NCBI RefSeq assembly: GCF_002837275.1
Contig: NZ_NXIF01000031.1
Location: forward strand, 1-51,589
Reading direction: 5' to 3'
Length of the DNA: 51,589 bases
Source of the DNA: Malaciobacter halophilus
Lineage (GTDB): Bacteria > Campylobacterota > Campylobacteria > Campylobacterales > Arcobacteraceae
Shown: positions 9,055-18,416 of the stretch, one piece after another
Numbering within the stretch: position 1 is the stretch's first letter
Layout: each line of letters opens with the position of its first letter
Position numbers and translations under genes: made by a program
Notes under the pieces: model-generated
The model's database searches: none
Told to the model about the DNA's origin: nothing
Seen by the model: the letters and a program-made list of their open reading frames with translations, nothing else

Positions 9055-9851
9055 GAGTAGATTTGCATAACCATACAGTTTTATGTAATCATGCACATGG
9101 AAGTGTAGAAGAGTTTATCAAAAGAGCAATAGAGTTAAAAATTGATTATTATGGTTTTACTGAACATGCACCTATGAATTTTGATGAAAAGTATAGAATG
9201 AAACTTTATGAAAAAGAGTTTTATGAATCATCACTAAAATATTATCAACAAAAATATACAGATAAGATAAATTTACTTATAGGATATGAAGTTGATTTTA
9301 TGCAAAGTGTACCTATGCTTGAGGATATTTTAAATTCAAAAGTTGATTATCTTATAGGTTCAGTACATTTTTTAGAATCAAAAAATGAGAACTTACCATG
9401 GGGCTTTGATAATCCAGAGTTTATAGGAAAATATAAAAATAAAGATATTGATACAATATGGATTGAGTATTTTGAAGCAATTAAACAATTAGCAAAAAGC
9501 TCTTGCTTTGATATTGTAGGTCATTTGGATTTAATTAAAGTTTTCAAATATTTACCTAAAAAAGATATAAAGATATTAGCTCTTAGTGCACTAAAAGAGA
9601 TAAAAAAATCAAATATGACAGTTGAGATTAATTCAGCAGGTTTTAGAAAACCAATAAAAGAGCAATATCCTTCAAAACAGCTATTAGAGTTATGCTTTGA
9701 ATTAGGAATTGATATTACATTTAGTTCTGATGCTCATGAAGTTGAACAAGTAGGGTATTGTTATGATGAGGTAGTAACTCTTGCTAAATCAATAGGCTAT
9801 AATAAGTGTGCAATTTTTAAAAATAGAGAAAAAGCTCTAGTTGAGTTTTAA
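9051..9851 (+). CDS. hisJ: PHP-family histidinol-phosphatase (HisJ type)
   Basis: Removes phosphate from L-histidinol phosphate in histidine synthesis. PHP metal-binding motifs are visible: 'DLHNHTVLCNHA' at the N-terminus, 'FTEHAP', a Glu in 'GYEVDF', 'GSVHFLE', 'VGHLDLIKVF' and 'FSSDAHE' near the C-terminus. Length is 266 aa, matching the family. The ATG overlaps the upstream stop (ATGA). It is the last gene of the moaD operon; an inverted repeat follows. PHP proteins of other specificity (for example DNA polymerase-associated phosphatases) look similar, but the overall pattern is HisJ. Confidence 0.85.
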   Translation: MRVDLHNHTVLCNHAHGSVEEFIKRAIELKIDYYGFTEHAPMNFDEKYRMKLYEKEFYESSLKYYQQKYTDKINLLIGYEVDFMQSVPMLEDILNSKVDYLIGSVHFLESKNENLPWGFDNPEFIGKYKNKDIDTIWIEYFEAIKQLAKSSCFDIVGHLDLIKVFKYLPKKDIKILALSALKEIKKSNMTVEINSAGFRKPIKEQYPSKQLLELCFELGIDITFSSDAHEVEQVGYCYDEVVTLAKSIGYNKCAIFKNREKALVEF

Positions 9852-9867
9852 AGGATAAAAAATATCA

Positions 9868-9890
9868 AACTGTATAAAAAATATACAGTT
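9868..9890 (+). terminator. Inverted repeat between hisJ and glnA (terminator or operator)
   Basis: AACTGTATA (9868-9876) and TATACAGTT (9882-9890) are perfect 9-bp arms around five A. The downstream sequence is T-rich but mixed (AATTTATTTTATTTTTTC). It fits a weak terminator for the moaD-hisJ operon. Its position about 30 bp before the glnA -10 box also makes a repressor or activator site possible. Confidence 0.45.
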
Positions 9891-9918
9891 AATTTATTTT
9901 ATTTTTTCTTTATTTTGC

Positions 9919-9947
9919 TACAATAATTCTAATAATAATTCAAGGAG
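9919..9947 (+). promoter_or_regulatory. glnA promoter and ribosome site
   Basis: TACAAT at 9919-9924 preceded by TTTTGC is an extended -10 of the housekeeping type. AAGGAG at 9942-9947 is a strong ribosome site 8 nt before the ATG. There is no GG-N10-GC sigma-54 element in the gap. Confidence 0.6.
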
Positions 9948-9955
9948 CTATAAAT

Positions 9956-11383
9956 ATGGGTAAGTTTGTAAACAACACAGAAGAGTTTTTTAAATTTTGT
10001 GAAGAGAATGAAGTAGAGTTTGTAGATTTTAGATTCACTGATATGAAAGGTATGTGGCATCATCTTACATATATGATGGATGCAGTAAGTGCAGAACAGT
10101 TAGAAAATGGTATGCCATTTGATGGTTCATCTGTTGATGCATGGCAACCAATTAATAAATCAGATATGATTTTAAAACCAGATGTTGAAACAGCATTCCT
10201 AGATCCATTTACAGCAGATCCAACTATAATTGTATTTTGTGATGTATTTGATATTTATAAAGGTCAAATGTATGAAAAATGTCCAAGATCTATTGCTAAA
10301 AAAGCATTAACTCATTTAAGTGAGTCAGGTGTTGGTGATGTTGCATATTTTGGACCAGAAAATGAATTTTTTATTTTTGATGATGTAAAAATTAGAGATG
10401 ATATAAATGAATCATATTATAGAGTTGATTCAGAAGAGGGATGTTGGTCAGATGATACTGATTATGAAGTAGGGAATATAGGTCATAGACCAAGAACAAA
10501 AGGTGGTTATTTCCCAGTTCAACCAACAGATTCAATGGTTGACTTAAGAGCTGAAATGATGCAAGTATTAAAGCAAGTTGGACTTGAAGTTGTACTTGGA
10601 CACCATGAAGTTGCTCAAGGACAAGGTGAGATTGGTATTGTATTTGGAGATTTAATAGAAGCTGCAGATAACGTACAAAAATATAAATATGTTGTAAAAA
10701 TGGTAGCACACTTAAATGGTAAATCTGCTACATTTATGCCAAAGCCATTATTTGGTGATAATGGAAATGGAATGCATGTACACCAATCAATCTGGAAAGA
10801 TGGTAAAAACTTATTCTATAAAGAAGGAGAGTATGGAAATCTTTCAGATATGGCAAGACATTATGTAGGTGGTATTTTTAAACATGCTAGAGCAGTTGCT
10901 GCATTTACTAACCCATCAACTAACTCTTATAAAAGATTGATTCCAGGTTATGAGGCACCATCAATTTTAACTTACTCATCACAAAATAGATCTGCTTCTT
11001 GTAGAATTCCTTATGGAGCAGGAGAAAAAGCAACTAGAATTGAGATGAGATTCCCTGATTCAACAGCTTGCCCATATTTAGCATTTGCTGCTATGTTATG
11101 TGCTGGATTAGATGGAATTAAAAATAAATATGAGCCTATTGGTCCAATGGATGATGATTTATTTGAGTTATCTTTAGATGAGATTAGACAAAGAAAAATT
11201 CCTCAAATGCCACATACATTAAGAGGTTCATTAGAAGCATTAATTAGAGATAATGAGTTCTTACAGCCAGTATTTACTCAAGATATGATTGATACATATC
11301 AACACTATAAATTTGAAACACAAGTTTGGCCAGATGAGTCTAGACCAACAGCATTTGAATTTAAGTCAACTTACTCTTGTTAA
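9956..11383 (+). CDS. glnA: Glutamine synthetase, type I
   Basis: Makes glutamine from glutamate, ammonia and ATP; type I enzymes are dodecamers. Landmarks: '[13 protein letters not shown]' near residue 24, '[11 protein letters not shown]' (53-63), '[11 protein letters not shown]' with metal-binding Glu, '[12 protein letters not shown]' (270-281), '[15 protein letters not shown]', 'NRSASCRIP' and '[17 protein letters not shown]'. Length 475 aa is typical. The place of the adenylylated Tyr (NLYDLP in enteric enzymes) reads 'DDLFELSL': Phe403 replaces Tyr, so this enzyme cannot be adenylylated there. The same loss is known for Helicobacter pylori GlnA. It is monocistronic, with its own promoter and terminator. 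Confidence 0.96.
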   Translation: MGKFVNNTEEFFKFCEENEVEFVDFRFTDMKGMWHHLTYMMDAVSAEQLENGMPFDGSSVDAWQPINKSDMILKPDVETAFLDPFTADPTIIVFCDVFDIYKGQMYEKCPRSIAKKALTHLSESGVGDVAYFGPENEFFIFDDVKIRDDINESYYRVDSEEGCWSDDTDYEVGNIGHRPRTKGGYFPVQPTDSMVDLRAEMMQVLKQVGLEVVLGHHEVAQGQGEIGIVFGDLIEAADNVQKYKYVVKMVAHLNGKSATFMPKPLFGDNGNGMHVHQSIWKDGKNLFYKEGEYGNLSDMARHYVGGIFKHARAVAAFTNPSTNSYKRLIPGYEAPSILTYSSQNRSASCRIPYGAGEKATRIEMRFPDSTACPYLAFAAMLCAGLDGIKNKYEPIGPMDDDLFELSLDEIRQRKIPQMPHTLRGSLEALIRDNEFLQPVFTQDMIDTYQHYKFETQVWPDESRPTAFEFKSTYSC

Positions 11384-11411
11384 TATATAATTAAACAAAC
11401 TTATAAAAATA

Positions 11412-11448
11412 AAAAAAGGCTTGAAAGTTTATCTTACAAGCCTTTTTT
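11412..11448. terminator. Bidirectional terminator between glnA and the class A PBP gene
   Basis: AAAAAAGGCTTG (11412-11423) and CAAGCCTTTTTT (11437-11448) form a 12-bp stem with a 13-nt loop. A/T tracts on both sides let it work for both convergent genes. Confidence 0.85.
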
Positions 11449-11467
11449 ATTGAATAATTAATTAAAA

Positions 11468-13471
11468 TTAAAACTGAATTTGATTCTCTTTTGGAATATC
11501 AATAGTATTAACTGGAAGTTTTGAAGTATTTGTGAAATACTCCTTTTTACCATTTATAACTGATGTTCTTACTCCTTCTGGTTTTTCAAACTCTCTTTTT
11601 AATTCTGGATGCAGTTTTAAGTAGTTTTCATAAAAATATTTAAAAGCAGGAATTGCTGCAATTCCACCAGTTTCACTCCTTCTCATAGGTGTATTGTCAT
11701 CATTACCAAACCATACAATTGTTTGAATTGATGGAGAAAAACCACAGAACCATGCATCAACATTATTATTTGTTGTACCTGTTTTACCAGCTAAATCTAA
11801 ACCTTTAACTTTTGCTCTTTTCCCTGTACCTCTAATTACAGTTTCATGCATAATATCTTTTGTTAAAAAAGCTTGTTCTTTACTTGTAACATATCTTGTT
11901 TCTGGTTCAAAGTTTATTCCTGTACCGTTTCTATTAATAATTGAATTAATAATATAAGGTTTAACTTCTGTTCCATCATTTGAAATAATTGAATATGCTT
12001 GAGATAAATCTAAAGGTGAGATTACAAATGAACCAAGAGTAATTGATAAATCATAAGGCATATCTTTAAAACCATATTTTTTTAATGTTTCATAAACTAC
12101 ATCAATTCCAATATCAGTTACTAGATTAATAGTTGCTAAGTTTCTTGAATATATTAGCGCATCCCTTAAGCTAATTAAACCTTTATATTTACCTCCATAA
12201 TTTTTTGGTTTCCATTTTTTTGTTTCTTCAGAGTCTCCTACTTTATATTCATATGTTCTACTAATATCTGCAATTTTAGTCGCAGGAGAGTAACCTATAT
12301 CTAAAGCAGCTTGATAAATAAAAGGTTTAATTGCAGAACCTGGTTGTCTTTTACTTTGTACTACTCTATTAAAATTAGATTTTTTATAATCAATTCCTCC
12401 AACCATTGCAAGGATTTTTCCAGTATTATTCTCCATTGAGATAAAAGAGCCATTTACATTTTGTACAAATCTATCTTCGCTTAATTCGTTACCTTCTTCA
12501 TCATACTCTTTATCAATTCCCCTTTTTTTATTTAAATTTCTAAAGTACTGATCTCTTTTTAATATTTTTTGGTATGCAACATCAAGTCCTTCTTTTGCAA
12601 TTCTTTGTGCATCTAAATCAACTGTTAAGTTAATCTTATAACCACCTGTTTTTATATCTTTAAGCTCATCTTTTAGTGTTTTTAATACATAATCAACTAT
12701 ATATGGTGCTTTATTTTGAGTAAGGGTTTTATCATAAATTTTAGGAGTATGTTTCATGGCTTCTTCATACTCTTTTTTATTTATCCAACCAAGAGTGTTC
12801 ATTCTTTTAATTACTTGATTTGCTCTAGCAAGTGAGAATTTTAGATTTCTTGTTGGGTCATAAAAACTTGGGGCTCTTGGTAAACCAACTAACATGGCAA
12901 TCTCTTTTAAATTTAACTCATATAGCTCTTTATCAAAATAACCTTTTGCAGCAGTTTTTATACCATAATAACCATGACCAAAATATACTTGATTTAAGTA
13001 TCTTTCTAAAATCTCTTCTTTAGTAAGAATAGTTTCTAGTTTTAATGCAAGTAATACCTCTTTTATTTTTCTTATAATTTTCTTTTCTCTTGTTAGAATT
13101 AGAGTTTTTATTAATTGTTGAGTTAGTGTACTTGCTCCTTCAACTAAAGCCCCAGCTTTTATATCTTTTATTATTGCACGACTAATTGCATCTGGATTTA
13201 TTCCATTATGTTCAAAAAATTGTGTGTCTTCTATTGCTACTAAAGCCTCTATAACTCTTGCTGGAATATTATCATATTTTACATATACTCTATTCTCTTT
13301 TGAAAAAAGATTTGATACAAGTTTTCCATCTTTATCAAAAATTTGTGTTGTTAATCTTGGTTGATAGTTTACAACTTTATCAAGTTCAAATCTTATATTT
13401 GAATATAGATATAAAAGCCATGCACAAATTGCAACTGCTAAAATGGTAAAAAATCCTAAAATATATTTCAT
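11468..13471 (-). CDS. mrcA: Class A penicillin-binding protein 1A (transglycosylase/transpeptidase)
   Basis: Bifunctional peptidoglycan synthase anchored by one N-terminal helix (residues 3-22). The GT51 domain (about 50-230) has the catalytic Glu in 'EDTQFFEHNG' (E81) and 'EGASTLTQQLIKT'. The transpeptidase domain has S379-A-I-K382, S442-R-N444 and K563-T-G565. I start at ATG 13471 (667 aa) because AGGAAATAAT precedes it and it follows the ABC gene stop by one base; an in-frame ATG at 13510 would overlap the upstream gene by 38 bp and put 13 extra residues before the membrane anchor. It is the last gene of the gpmI operon. Confidence 0.93.
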   Translation of the reverse strand: MKYILGFFTILAVAICAWLLYLYSNIRFELDKVVNYQPRLTTQIFDKDGKLVSNLFSKENRVYVKYDNIPARVIEALVAIEDTQFFEHNGINPDAISRAIIKDIKAGALVEGASTLTQQLIKTLILTREKKIIRKIKEVLLALKLETILTKEEILERYLNQVYFGHGYYGIKTAAKGYFDKELYELNLKEIAMLVGLPRAPSFYDPTRNLKFSLARANQVIKRMNTLGWINKKEYEEAMKHTPKIYDKTLTQNKAPYIVDYVLKTLKDELKDIKTGGYKINLTVDLDAQRIAKEGLDVAYQKILKRDQYFRNLNKKRGIDKEYDEEGNELSEDRFVQNVNGSFISMENNTGKILAMVGGIDYKKSNFNRVVQSKRQPGSAIKPFIYQAALDIGYSPATKIADISRTYEYKVGDSEETKKWKPKNYGGKYKGLISLRDALIYSRNLATINLVTDIGIDVVYETLKKYGFKDMPYDLSITLGSFVISPLDLSQAYSIISNDGTEVKPYIINSIINRNGTGINFEPETRYVTSKEQAFLTKDIMHETVIRGTGKRAKVKGLDLAGKTGTTNNNVDAWFCGFSPSIQTIVWFGNDDNTPMRRSETGGIAAIPAFKYFYENYLKLHPELKREFEKPEGVRTSVINGKKEYFTNTSKLPVNTIDIPKENQIQF

Positions 13472-13472
13472 A

Positions 13473-14171
13473 TTATTTCCTAAATTCTCTAGTTTTAAAA
13501 TTAGACTCAATTAAAGTTTTTGTGTATTGTTTTTTTGGATTTGATAATATTTGTGAAGTTTTGCCTTCTTCTATTACTTTTCCATTTTTTATGATAATTA
13601 TTTTTTTACATAAATCTTTAATTGAATCTATATCATGTGTTACAAAAAGAAGTGTTAAGTTAAGTTGAGTTGCTAATTGTCTAATTAGTTCTATTATTAG
13701 CTTTTTGCTTTGTTCATCTAATGCAGTTGTTGGTTCATCTAAAAGTAAAAGTTTTATATTTTTACTTATAGCAATTGCTATTACTACTCTTTGTAACTGT
13801 CCTCCACTTAATTGATTTGGAAATCTATTAAGTACCCATGTGTTTAAACCTACTTTTTTTAATACATCAATTTTTCTCTTTTTATCACAAAAAAATTGAT
13901 TCTCTATTTTTGTCATAGGAGAGAGGGAAGTAAATGGATTTTGAGGAATGAAACCAATATTTTCATAATTTAATTCAAATGGTGAATCATAAAGAAACTC
14001 TTTATATAAATTTGTAGGCAAAAGATTTAATAAAGCCTTTAAGGTTAAAGATTTTCCACTCCCACTTTCCCCTATTAGTGCAGTGGTTTCTTCTATTTTA
14101 AAGCATAAATCAAGTAATGTGATTTCATTACTTTTTATATGTAGTTTATTAATATTTACTGTTTTTGACAT
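13473..14171 (-). CDS. ABC transporter ATP-binding protein, oligopeptide/nickel (DppD/NikD-like) type
   Basis: A cytoplasmic ATPase subunit. Walker A 'GESGSGKS' (34-41), Q-loop 'IPQNPFTSLSPM', signature 'LSGGQLQRV' (121-129), Walker B 'LLLLDEP' (141-147) and H-loop 'FVTHD' are all intact. The 'QNPFTSLSP' Q-loop is typical of the dipeptide/oligopeptide/nickel importer group. At 232 aa it lacks the long C-terminal extension of DppD/OppD. No permease or binding protein gene is nearby, so its partners are unknown. It lies between a response regulator gene (2-bp gap) and the PBP1A gene (1-bp gap). Confidence 0.85.
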   Translation of the reverse strand: MSKTVNINKLHIKSNEITLLDLCFKIEETTALIGESGSGKSLTLKALLNLLPTNLYKEFLYDSPFELNYENIGFIPQNPFTSLSPMTKIENQFFCDKKRKIDVLKKVGLNTWVLNRFPNQLSGGQLQRVVIAIAISKNIKLLLLDEPTTALDEQSKKLIIELIRQLATQLNLTLLFVTHDIDSIKDLCKKIIIIKNGKVIEEGKTSQILSNPKKQYTKTLIESNFKTREFRK

Positions 14172-14173
14172 CT

Positions 14174-14551
14174 TTAAATTAATTCATCTATTTTATTAAT
14201 TAATGCAATAAAGTTTATTGGTTTTGAAAATATTGCATTAACTAATTTTCTATCCTCTTCTTCTAAATCTTCTTCATATGCTGTAATTACGATAATTGGT
14301 GTATTTAAATCCTCTTCTCTTAATTTTTTAACAAACTCTACTCCATCCATATGAGGCATTCTTAAATCGGTTAATATTAAATCAGGCTTTTTATTTTTGT
14401 AGTGTTCTAGTGCTTCAACTCCATCATTTGCTAAAGCAATATTATTTACTACCATTTTAAATGTTCTATCCATTATATTAATAATATCTTTTCCATCTTC
14501 TACTATTAATATATCAAGTTTTTTTAGCTCTGATTTAATTTTATCTAACAT
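14174..14551 (-). CDS. Single-domain (CheY-like) response regulator
   Basis: A 125-aa stand-alone receiver domain. Acidic pocket E18/D19 ('LIVEDG'), phospho-acceptor D62 ('LILTDLRMPHMDG'), the conserved Thr in 'IIVITAYEED' and Lys in 'FSKPINF' are all present, so it should accept phosphate. There is no output domain. AAAGG precedes the ATG. It sits in an operon between gpmI (10-bp gap) and the ABC ATPase (2-bp gap), with no kinase beside it; its partner cannot be told from context. Confidence 0.88.
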   Translation of the reverse strand: MLDKIKSELKKLDILIVEDGKDIINIMDRTFKMVVNNIALANDGVEALEHYKNKKPDLILTDLRMPHMDGVEFVKKLREEDLNTPIIVITAYEEDLEEEDRKLVNAIFSKPINFIALINKIDELI

Positions 14552-14561
14552 GATTTTACCT

Positions 14562-16037
14562 TTAAATTAGTGGCTTATCCATCTCTTGTGGAATTTCAAG
14601 ATTCATAAGCTTTAAAACTGTTGGTGCTATATTATTAAGGCCTCCAGTATTAACTTTTGAAACATTATTTGCTAATACAAAGCAATATACATCTCCGACT
14701 GTGTGATTTGTTAATGTTTTACCATCTTTATCTTTCATCTCTTCACAATTTCCATGGTCGCTTGTCAATATTAAATTATAACCTTTTTCTTTAGCTTTTT
14801 CAATTATTAATCCAAGCTCTTTATCCACAGCCTCTACAGCTTTAACAGCAGCATCATAAACTCCAGTGTGTCCAACCATATCTCCATTTGCAAAGTTTAC
14901 AACAATAAAATCATTGTTCTCATCCATAGCTTTTCTTACTGTACTTGATACTTCTGGTGCACTCATCTCAGGTTTTAAATCATAAGTAGCAACATTAGGA
15001 GAAGGTATTAAGACTCTTGTTTCATTTTCAACTGGTTCTTCAACTCCACCATTAAAGAAAAAAGTCACATGTGCATATTTTTCTGTTTCTGCTGTGTGAA
15101 GTTGAGTTAATCCTGCTTTTGAGATAACTTCTGCAAGGGTATTTTTAGGTGTTTGTTTTGGAAAAAGAATATCAATTGGTGTATTTTTATCATATTGAGT
15201 CATTGTTGCTAAGTTTAGGCTTATCTTTTTTCTTTGAAACTCATCAAACTCTTTTTTTGCAAATACAGATGAAATCTCTCGCATTCTATCACTTCTAAAG
15301 TTACAAAAGATAATTCCATCGTCATTTTGTATACCATCATATCCTTCAAAAGCGCATGGTTCTATAAACTCATCAAAAATCTCATTTTCATATGAGTTAG
15401 CTAAATAGTCTAAAATATCTTCTTTAATTTTTGGTTGTGCAAATGCTATTGCATCATATCCTTTTTTAACTCTTTCCCATCTATTATCTCTATCCATAGT
15501 ATAATATCTTCCAGAAATAGTAGCAATTTTAATATTTTCATTACAAATTGATTTAATTTGATTAATGTATTGTGCTGCACAATTATAAGCAACATCTCTA
15601 CCATCTGTAATAACATGAATAAAAACTTTTTTATTAAATGAGTCTGCAATTTTTGCCATTTCAATAATATGATTTATATGTGAGTGAACTCCTCCATCAC
15701 TTACTAATCCTATAAGATGAATATTATTTGAAGATTCAATAGTATTTTTTAAAACTTCATTGTCTTTTAATTTATTCTCTTTTATAGATAAATTTATTTT
15801 TACTAAATCTTGATATAAAACTCTTCCACTACCAATTGTCATATGACCTACTTCACTATTTCCCATTTGTCCATCTGGAAGTCCAACAAAGTTTCCATAT
15901 GTATGAATTAAAGAGTAAGGTACATTTTTGAATAAATAATCATAAGTTGGAGTATTTGCATTTGTAAATGCATTATAGTTATTTGAATTATTATGTCCAA
16001 TACCATCCGTAATTACAAGAATAGTTTTTTGTGTCAT
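14562..16037 (-). CDS. gpmI: 2,3-bisphosphoglycerate-independent phosphoglycerate mutase
   Basis: Interconverts 3- and 2-phosphoglycerate in glycolysis and gluconeogenesis using two Mn2+ ions. Landmarks: metal-binding D11 in 'VITDGIGHN', catalytic Ser61 in 'GQMGNSEVGHMTIGSG', 'LVSDGGVHSHINHI', 'VITDGRD', 'GRYYTMDRDNRWERV', 'FFNGGVEEP', 'VVNFANGDMVGHTG' and 'TSDHGNCEEM'. Length 491 aa is slightly short of the usual 510 but complete. It is the first gene of a four-gene minus-strand operon and diverges from mraY over 96 bp. Confidence 0.96.
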   Translation of the reverse strand: MTQKTILVITDGIGHNNSNNYNAFTNANTPTYDYLFKNVPYSLIHTYGNFVGLPDGQMGNSEVGHMTIGSGRVLYQDLVKINLSIKENKLKDNEVLKNTIESSNNIHLIGLVSDGGVHSHINHIIEMAKIADSFNKKVFIHVITDGRDVAYNCAAQYINQIKSICNENIKIATISGRYYTMDRDNRWERVKKGYDAIAFAQPKIKEDILDYLANSYENEIFDEFIEPCAFEGYDGIQNDDGIIFCNFRSDRMREISSVFAKKEFDEFQRKKISLNLATMTQYDKNTPIDILFPKQTPKNTLAEVISKAGLTQLHTAETEKYAHVTFFFNGGVEEPVENETRVLIPSPNVATYDLKPEMSAPEVSSTVRKAMDENNDFIVVNFANGDMVGHTGVYDAAVKAVEAVDKELGLIIEKAKEKGYNLILTSDHGNCEEMKDKDGKTLTNHTVGDVYCFVLANNVSKVNTGGLNNIAPTVLKLMNLEIPQEMDKPLI

Positions 16038-16133
16038 TTTAAACCTTTTTTTCTATTTACCAATTAAAATTTATCTAAATATTTGGTAATATATAATATA
16101 ATCGCCCGATTATATCCAAACTAAGGTTTAATT
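16038..16133. promoter_or_regulatory. Divergent promoter region gpmI / mraY
   Basis: On the plus strand two overlapping TATAAT boxes (16092-16097 and 16097-16102) follow TTTGGTAA. AAGG at 16123-16126 lies 7 nt before the TTG start of mraY. For gpmI, the minus strand has AAAAAAGG before the ATG. Confidence 0.5.
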
Positions 16134-17195
16134 TTGTTTTACTGGTTTTATAGACACCTAGATATTAATATTTTCCAATATATTTCAGTTCGAGCAGGAA
16201 TTGGTTTTTTCATTTCATTTTTTTTAACAATGTATTTAATGCCTAAATTTATTAAGTGGGCGAAGAGTAAAAAAGCCTCTCAACCAATTTATGAGTATGC
16301 ACCTGATTCTCATAAATCAAAAGTTGGTACTCCAACTATGGGGGGAGTAGTTTTTATTTTTTCTACCATAATAGCAACAATCCTAACTGTAAAATTAAAT
16401 AATTTTTATGTAGTAGGAGGATTATTGACATTAGCTTTATTCTCTTTAATTGGCATAAAAGATGATTATGCAAAAATTTCAAACAATAAAAATGATGCAG
16501 GGTTAAGTGCTAGAATGAAATTAATATTACAAATAATTTCTGCAATAATTATTGTTTTAACTTTATACTTTTATGGACACACTACTGAGATTTATACACC
16601 ATTTTACAAGCTTCCATTATTTGATATTGGTTTTTATATTACTGTTTTTTGGGTTTTAGTAATAATTGCAGCTTCTAATGCTGTTAACTTAACTGATGGT
16701 TTAGATGGACTTGCTACGGTTCCTTCAATTATGGCTTTTTGTACACTTTCTGTAATAATTTATATTACAGGGCATGCAATATTGGCTTCATATTTACTTT
16801 TACCAAATATAAAGCTTACTGGTGAATTGGCTATTTTAGGTGCATGTACTATTGGTTCTTTAATCGCATTTTTATGGTATAACTCTCATCCTGCACAAAT
16901 TTTTATGGGTGATAGTGGAAGTTTACCAATTGGTGCTTTTATGGGATATATGGCAATAGTTGGAAAATCTGAAATTCTTTTATTATTAGTAGGGTTTATT
17001 TTTGTTTTAGAAACTATATCTGTAATTCTTCAAGTTGGTTCTTATAAATTAAGACAAAAAAGAGTTTTCTTAATGGCACCTATTCACCATCACTTTGAGC
17101 AAAAAGGTTGGAAAGAGAATAAAATAATAGTACGTTTTTGGATTATCTCTTTTATGACAAACCTTGTGGCATTAATGAGTTTAAAAATAAGATAA
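16134..17195 (+). CDS. mraY: Phospho-N-acetylmuramoyl-pentapeptide transferase MraY
   Basis: Transfers phospho-MurNAc-pentapeptide to undecaprenyl phosphate, making lipid I in the inner membrane. About ten membrane helices. Active-site motifs: '[20 protein letters not shown]', '[13 protein letters not shown]' (catalytic Asp region), '[12 protein letters not shown]' and '[14 protein letters not shown]'. Length 353 aa. The start is TTG: the sequence from it, '[16 protein letters not shown]', matches the expected MraY N-terminus and AAGG lies 7 nt upstream, while the first internal ATG would delete the first helix. murD follows by 10 bp. Confidence 0.95.
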   Translation: MFYWFYRHLDINIFQYISVRAGIGFFISFFLTMYLMPKFIKWAKSKKASQPIYEYAPDSHKSKVGTPTMGGVVFIFSTIIATILTVKLNNFYVVGGLLTLALFSLIGIKDDYAKISNNKNDAGLSARMKLILQIISAIIIVLTLYFYGHTTEIYTPFYKLPLFDIGFYITVFWVLVIIAASNAVNLTDGLDGLATVPSIMAFCTLSVIIYITGHAILASYLLLPNIKLTGELAILGACTIGSLIAFLWYNSHPAQIFMGDSGSLPIGAFMGYMAIVGKSEILLLLVGFIFVLETISVILQVGSYKLRQKRVFLMAPIHHHFEQKGWKENKIIVRFWIISFMTNLVALMSLKIR

Positions 17196-17205
17196 AGGCA
17201 AAAGT

Positions 17206-18372
17206 ATGTCAGAAAAAAAGTTGAGAGTTCTTGGTAAAGGTATTACTGCTCAAGCAATTAAAGATAATTTTAAAAATGTTGAATTATATGATGACTCAAA
17301 TTTTCATATGTATGATGCAACTAGTGATGAATTAACAGTTGTAAGTCCTGGAATACCACCTTATAATGAAATGGTAAAAAAATCAAATTGTGTTATTAGT
17401 GATTATGATTTATTAAGTGATGATATGCCTTTTTCTATATGGATAAGTGGTACAAATGGAAAAACTACCACAACACAAATGTGCCAACATCTTTTAAAAG
17501 AGTATGGAAGTGTTTGTGGAGGAAATATTGGAACACCAATATCAAGTTTAGATAAAAACTCAAAAATATGGATTTTAGAGACATCATCTTTTACATTGCA
17601 TTATACAAATAAAGCAAAACCCAACTTATATATACTACTTCCAATAAGTGAAGATCATATTTCATGGCATGGAAGTTTCCAAGAGTATAAAAATGCAAAA
17701 TTAAAGCCGCTAGAGCAGATGTTAGAAGGTGAGATTGCAATAGTACCAAAAGAGTTTGAAAATTATAATACTAATGCATCTTTAATAACTTATGATAACA
17801 GTGATGATTTATGTAAGAAGTTTGATATTGATAAATCAAAAATAAATTTTAAAGAACCTTTTTTAATGGATGCTTTATTAGCGCTTGCTACAAAAAAGAT
17901 AATTTTTGATTTAGTAGATTATGAAAAAATAAATAGCTTTAAGGTTGATGAACATAAAGTTGAAGAGTTTTTAGATAAAAAAAATAGAGTTTGGATTAAT
18001 GATAGCAAAGCCACAAATGTTGATGCAACAATTAATGCAATTAATACATATAAAGAGAAAAATATTCATTTAATACTTGGAGGTGATGATAAAGGAGCAA
18101 ACTTAGAACCTTTATTTAACTATTTAAAAGATAAAAAAGTTCAAATTTATGCAATAGGAACAAATTATGAAAGAATTATTAAGCTTTCAAATAAGTTTTG
18201 TGTAGATTCTTATGAAGTAAAAACTTTAGATAAAGCAGTAGAAAAAATTGACATGAATTACCATGAAAACGATATTGCTATGCTATCTCCCGCTGCTTCA
18301 TCACTTGACCAATTTAGCTCATATGCAAGTAGAGGAAAACTTTTTAAAGAACTTGTAAATAATTTAAGCTAA
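17206..18372 (+). CDS. murD: UDP-N-acetylmuramoylalanine-D-glutamate ligase MurD
   Basis: Adds D-glutamate to UDP-MurNAc-L-Ala using ATP in the cytoplasm. The P-loop 'SGTNGKTTTT' (81-90), 'LETSSFTL', 'ISEDHISWHGS', 'NDSKATNVDATINAI' and 'LSPAASSLDQFSSYASRG' are Mur-ligase/MurD signatures. At 388 aa it is shorter than enteric MurD (438 aa), mostly in the N-terminal domain. It forms a two-gene unit with mraY; the tRNA cluster follows after about 45 bp with its own promoter. Confidence 0.94.
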   Translation: MSEKKLRVLGKGITAQAIKDNFKNVELYDDSNFHMYDATSDELTVVSPGIPPYNEMVKKSNCVISDYDLLSDDMPFSIWISGTNGKTTTTQMCQHLLKEYGSVCGGNIGTPISSLDKNSKIWILETSSFTLHYTNKAKPNLYILLPISEDHISWHGSFQEYKNAKLKPLEQMLEGEIAIVPKEFENYNTNASLITYDNSDDLCKKFDIDKSKINFKEPFLMDALLALATKKIIFDLVDYEKINSFKVDEHKVEEFLDKKNRVWINDSKATNVDATINAINTYKEKNIHLILGGDDKGANLEPLFNYLKDKKVQIYAIGTNYERIIKLSNKFCVDSYEVKTLDKAVEKIDMNYHENDIAMLSPAASSLDQFSSYASRGKLFKELVNNLS

Positions 18373-18390
18373 AATTAATAAACTACTGTG

Positions 18391-18396
18391 TATAAT
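18391..18396 (+). promoter_or_regulatory. -10 box of the tRNA-Phe cluster
   Basis: TATAAT preceded by TGTG (extended -10), 20 bp before the first base of tRNA-Phe. Confidence 0.6.
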
Positions 18397-18416
18397 TTCA
18401 CTCCAATTTACGAAAT

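Noticed and set aside
9868-9890. Sigma-54 or NtrC site for glnA
   Set aside because: There is no GG-N10-GC element; the promoter is of the extended -10 type.
10392-10709. 105-codon minus-strand frame within glnA
   Set aside because: It is a Leu/Gln-rich antisense frame of a conserved gene.
13472-13510. Upstream ATG for the class A PBP
   Set aside because: It would overlap the ABC gene by 38 bp and lacks a ribosome site, whereas ATG 13471 has AGGA at good spacing.
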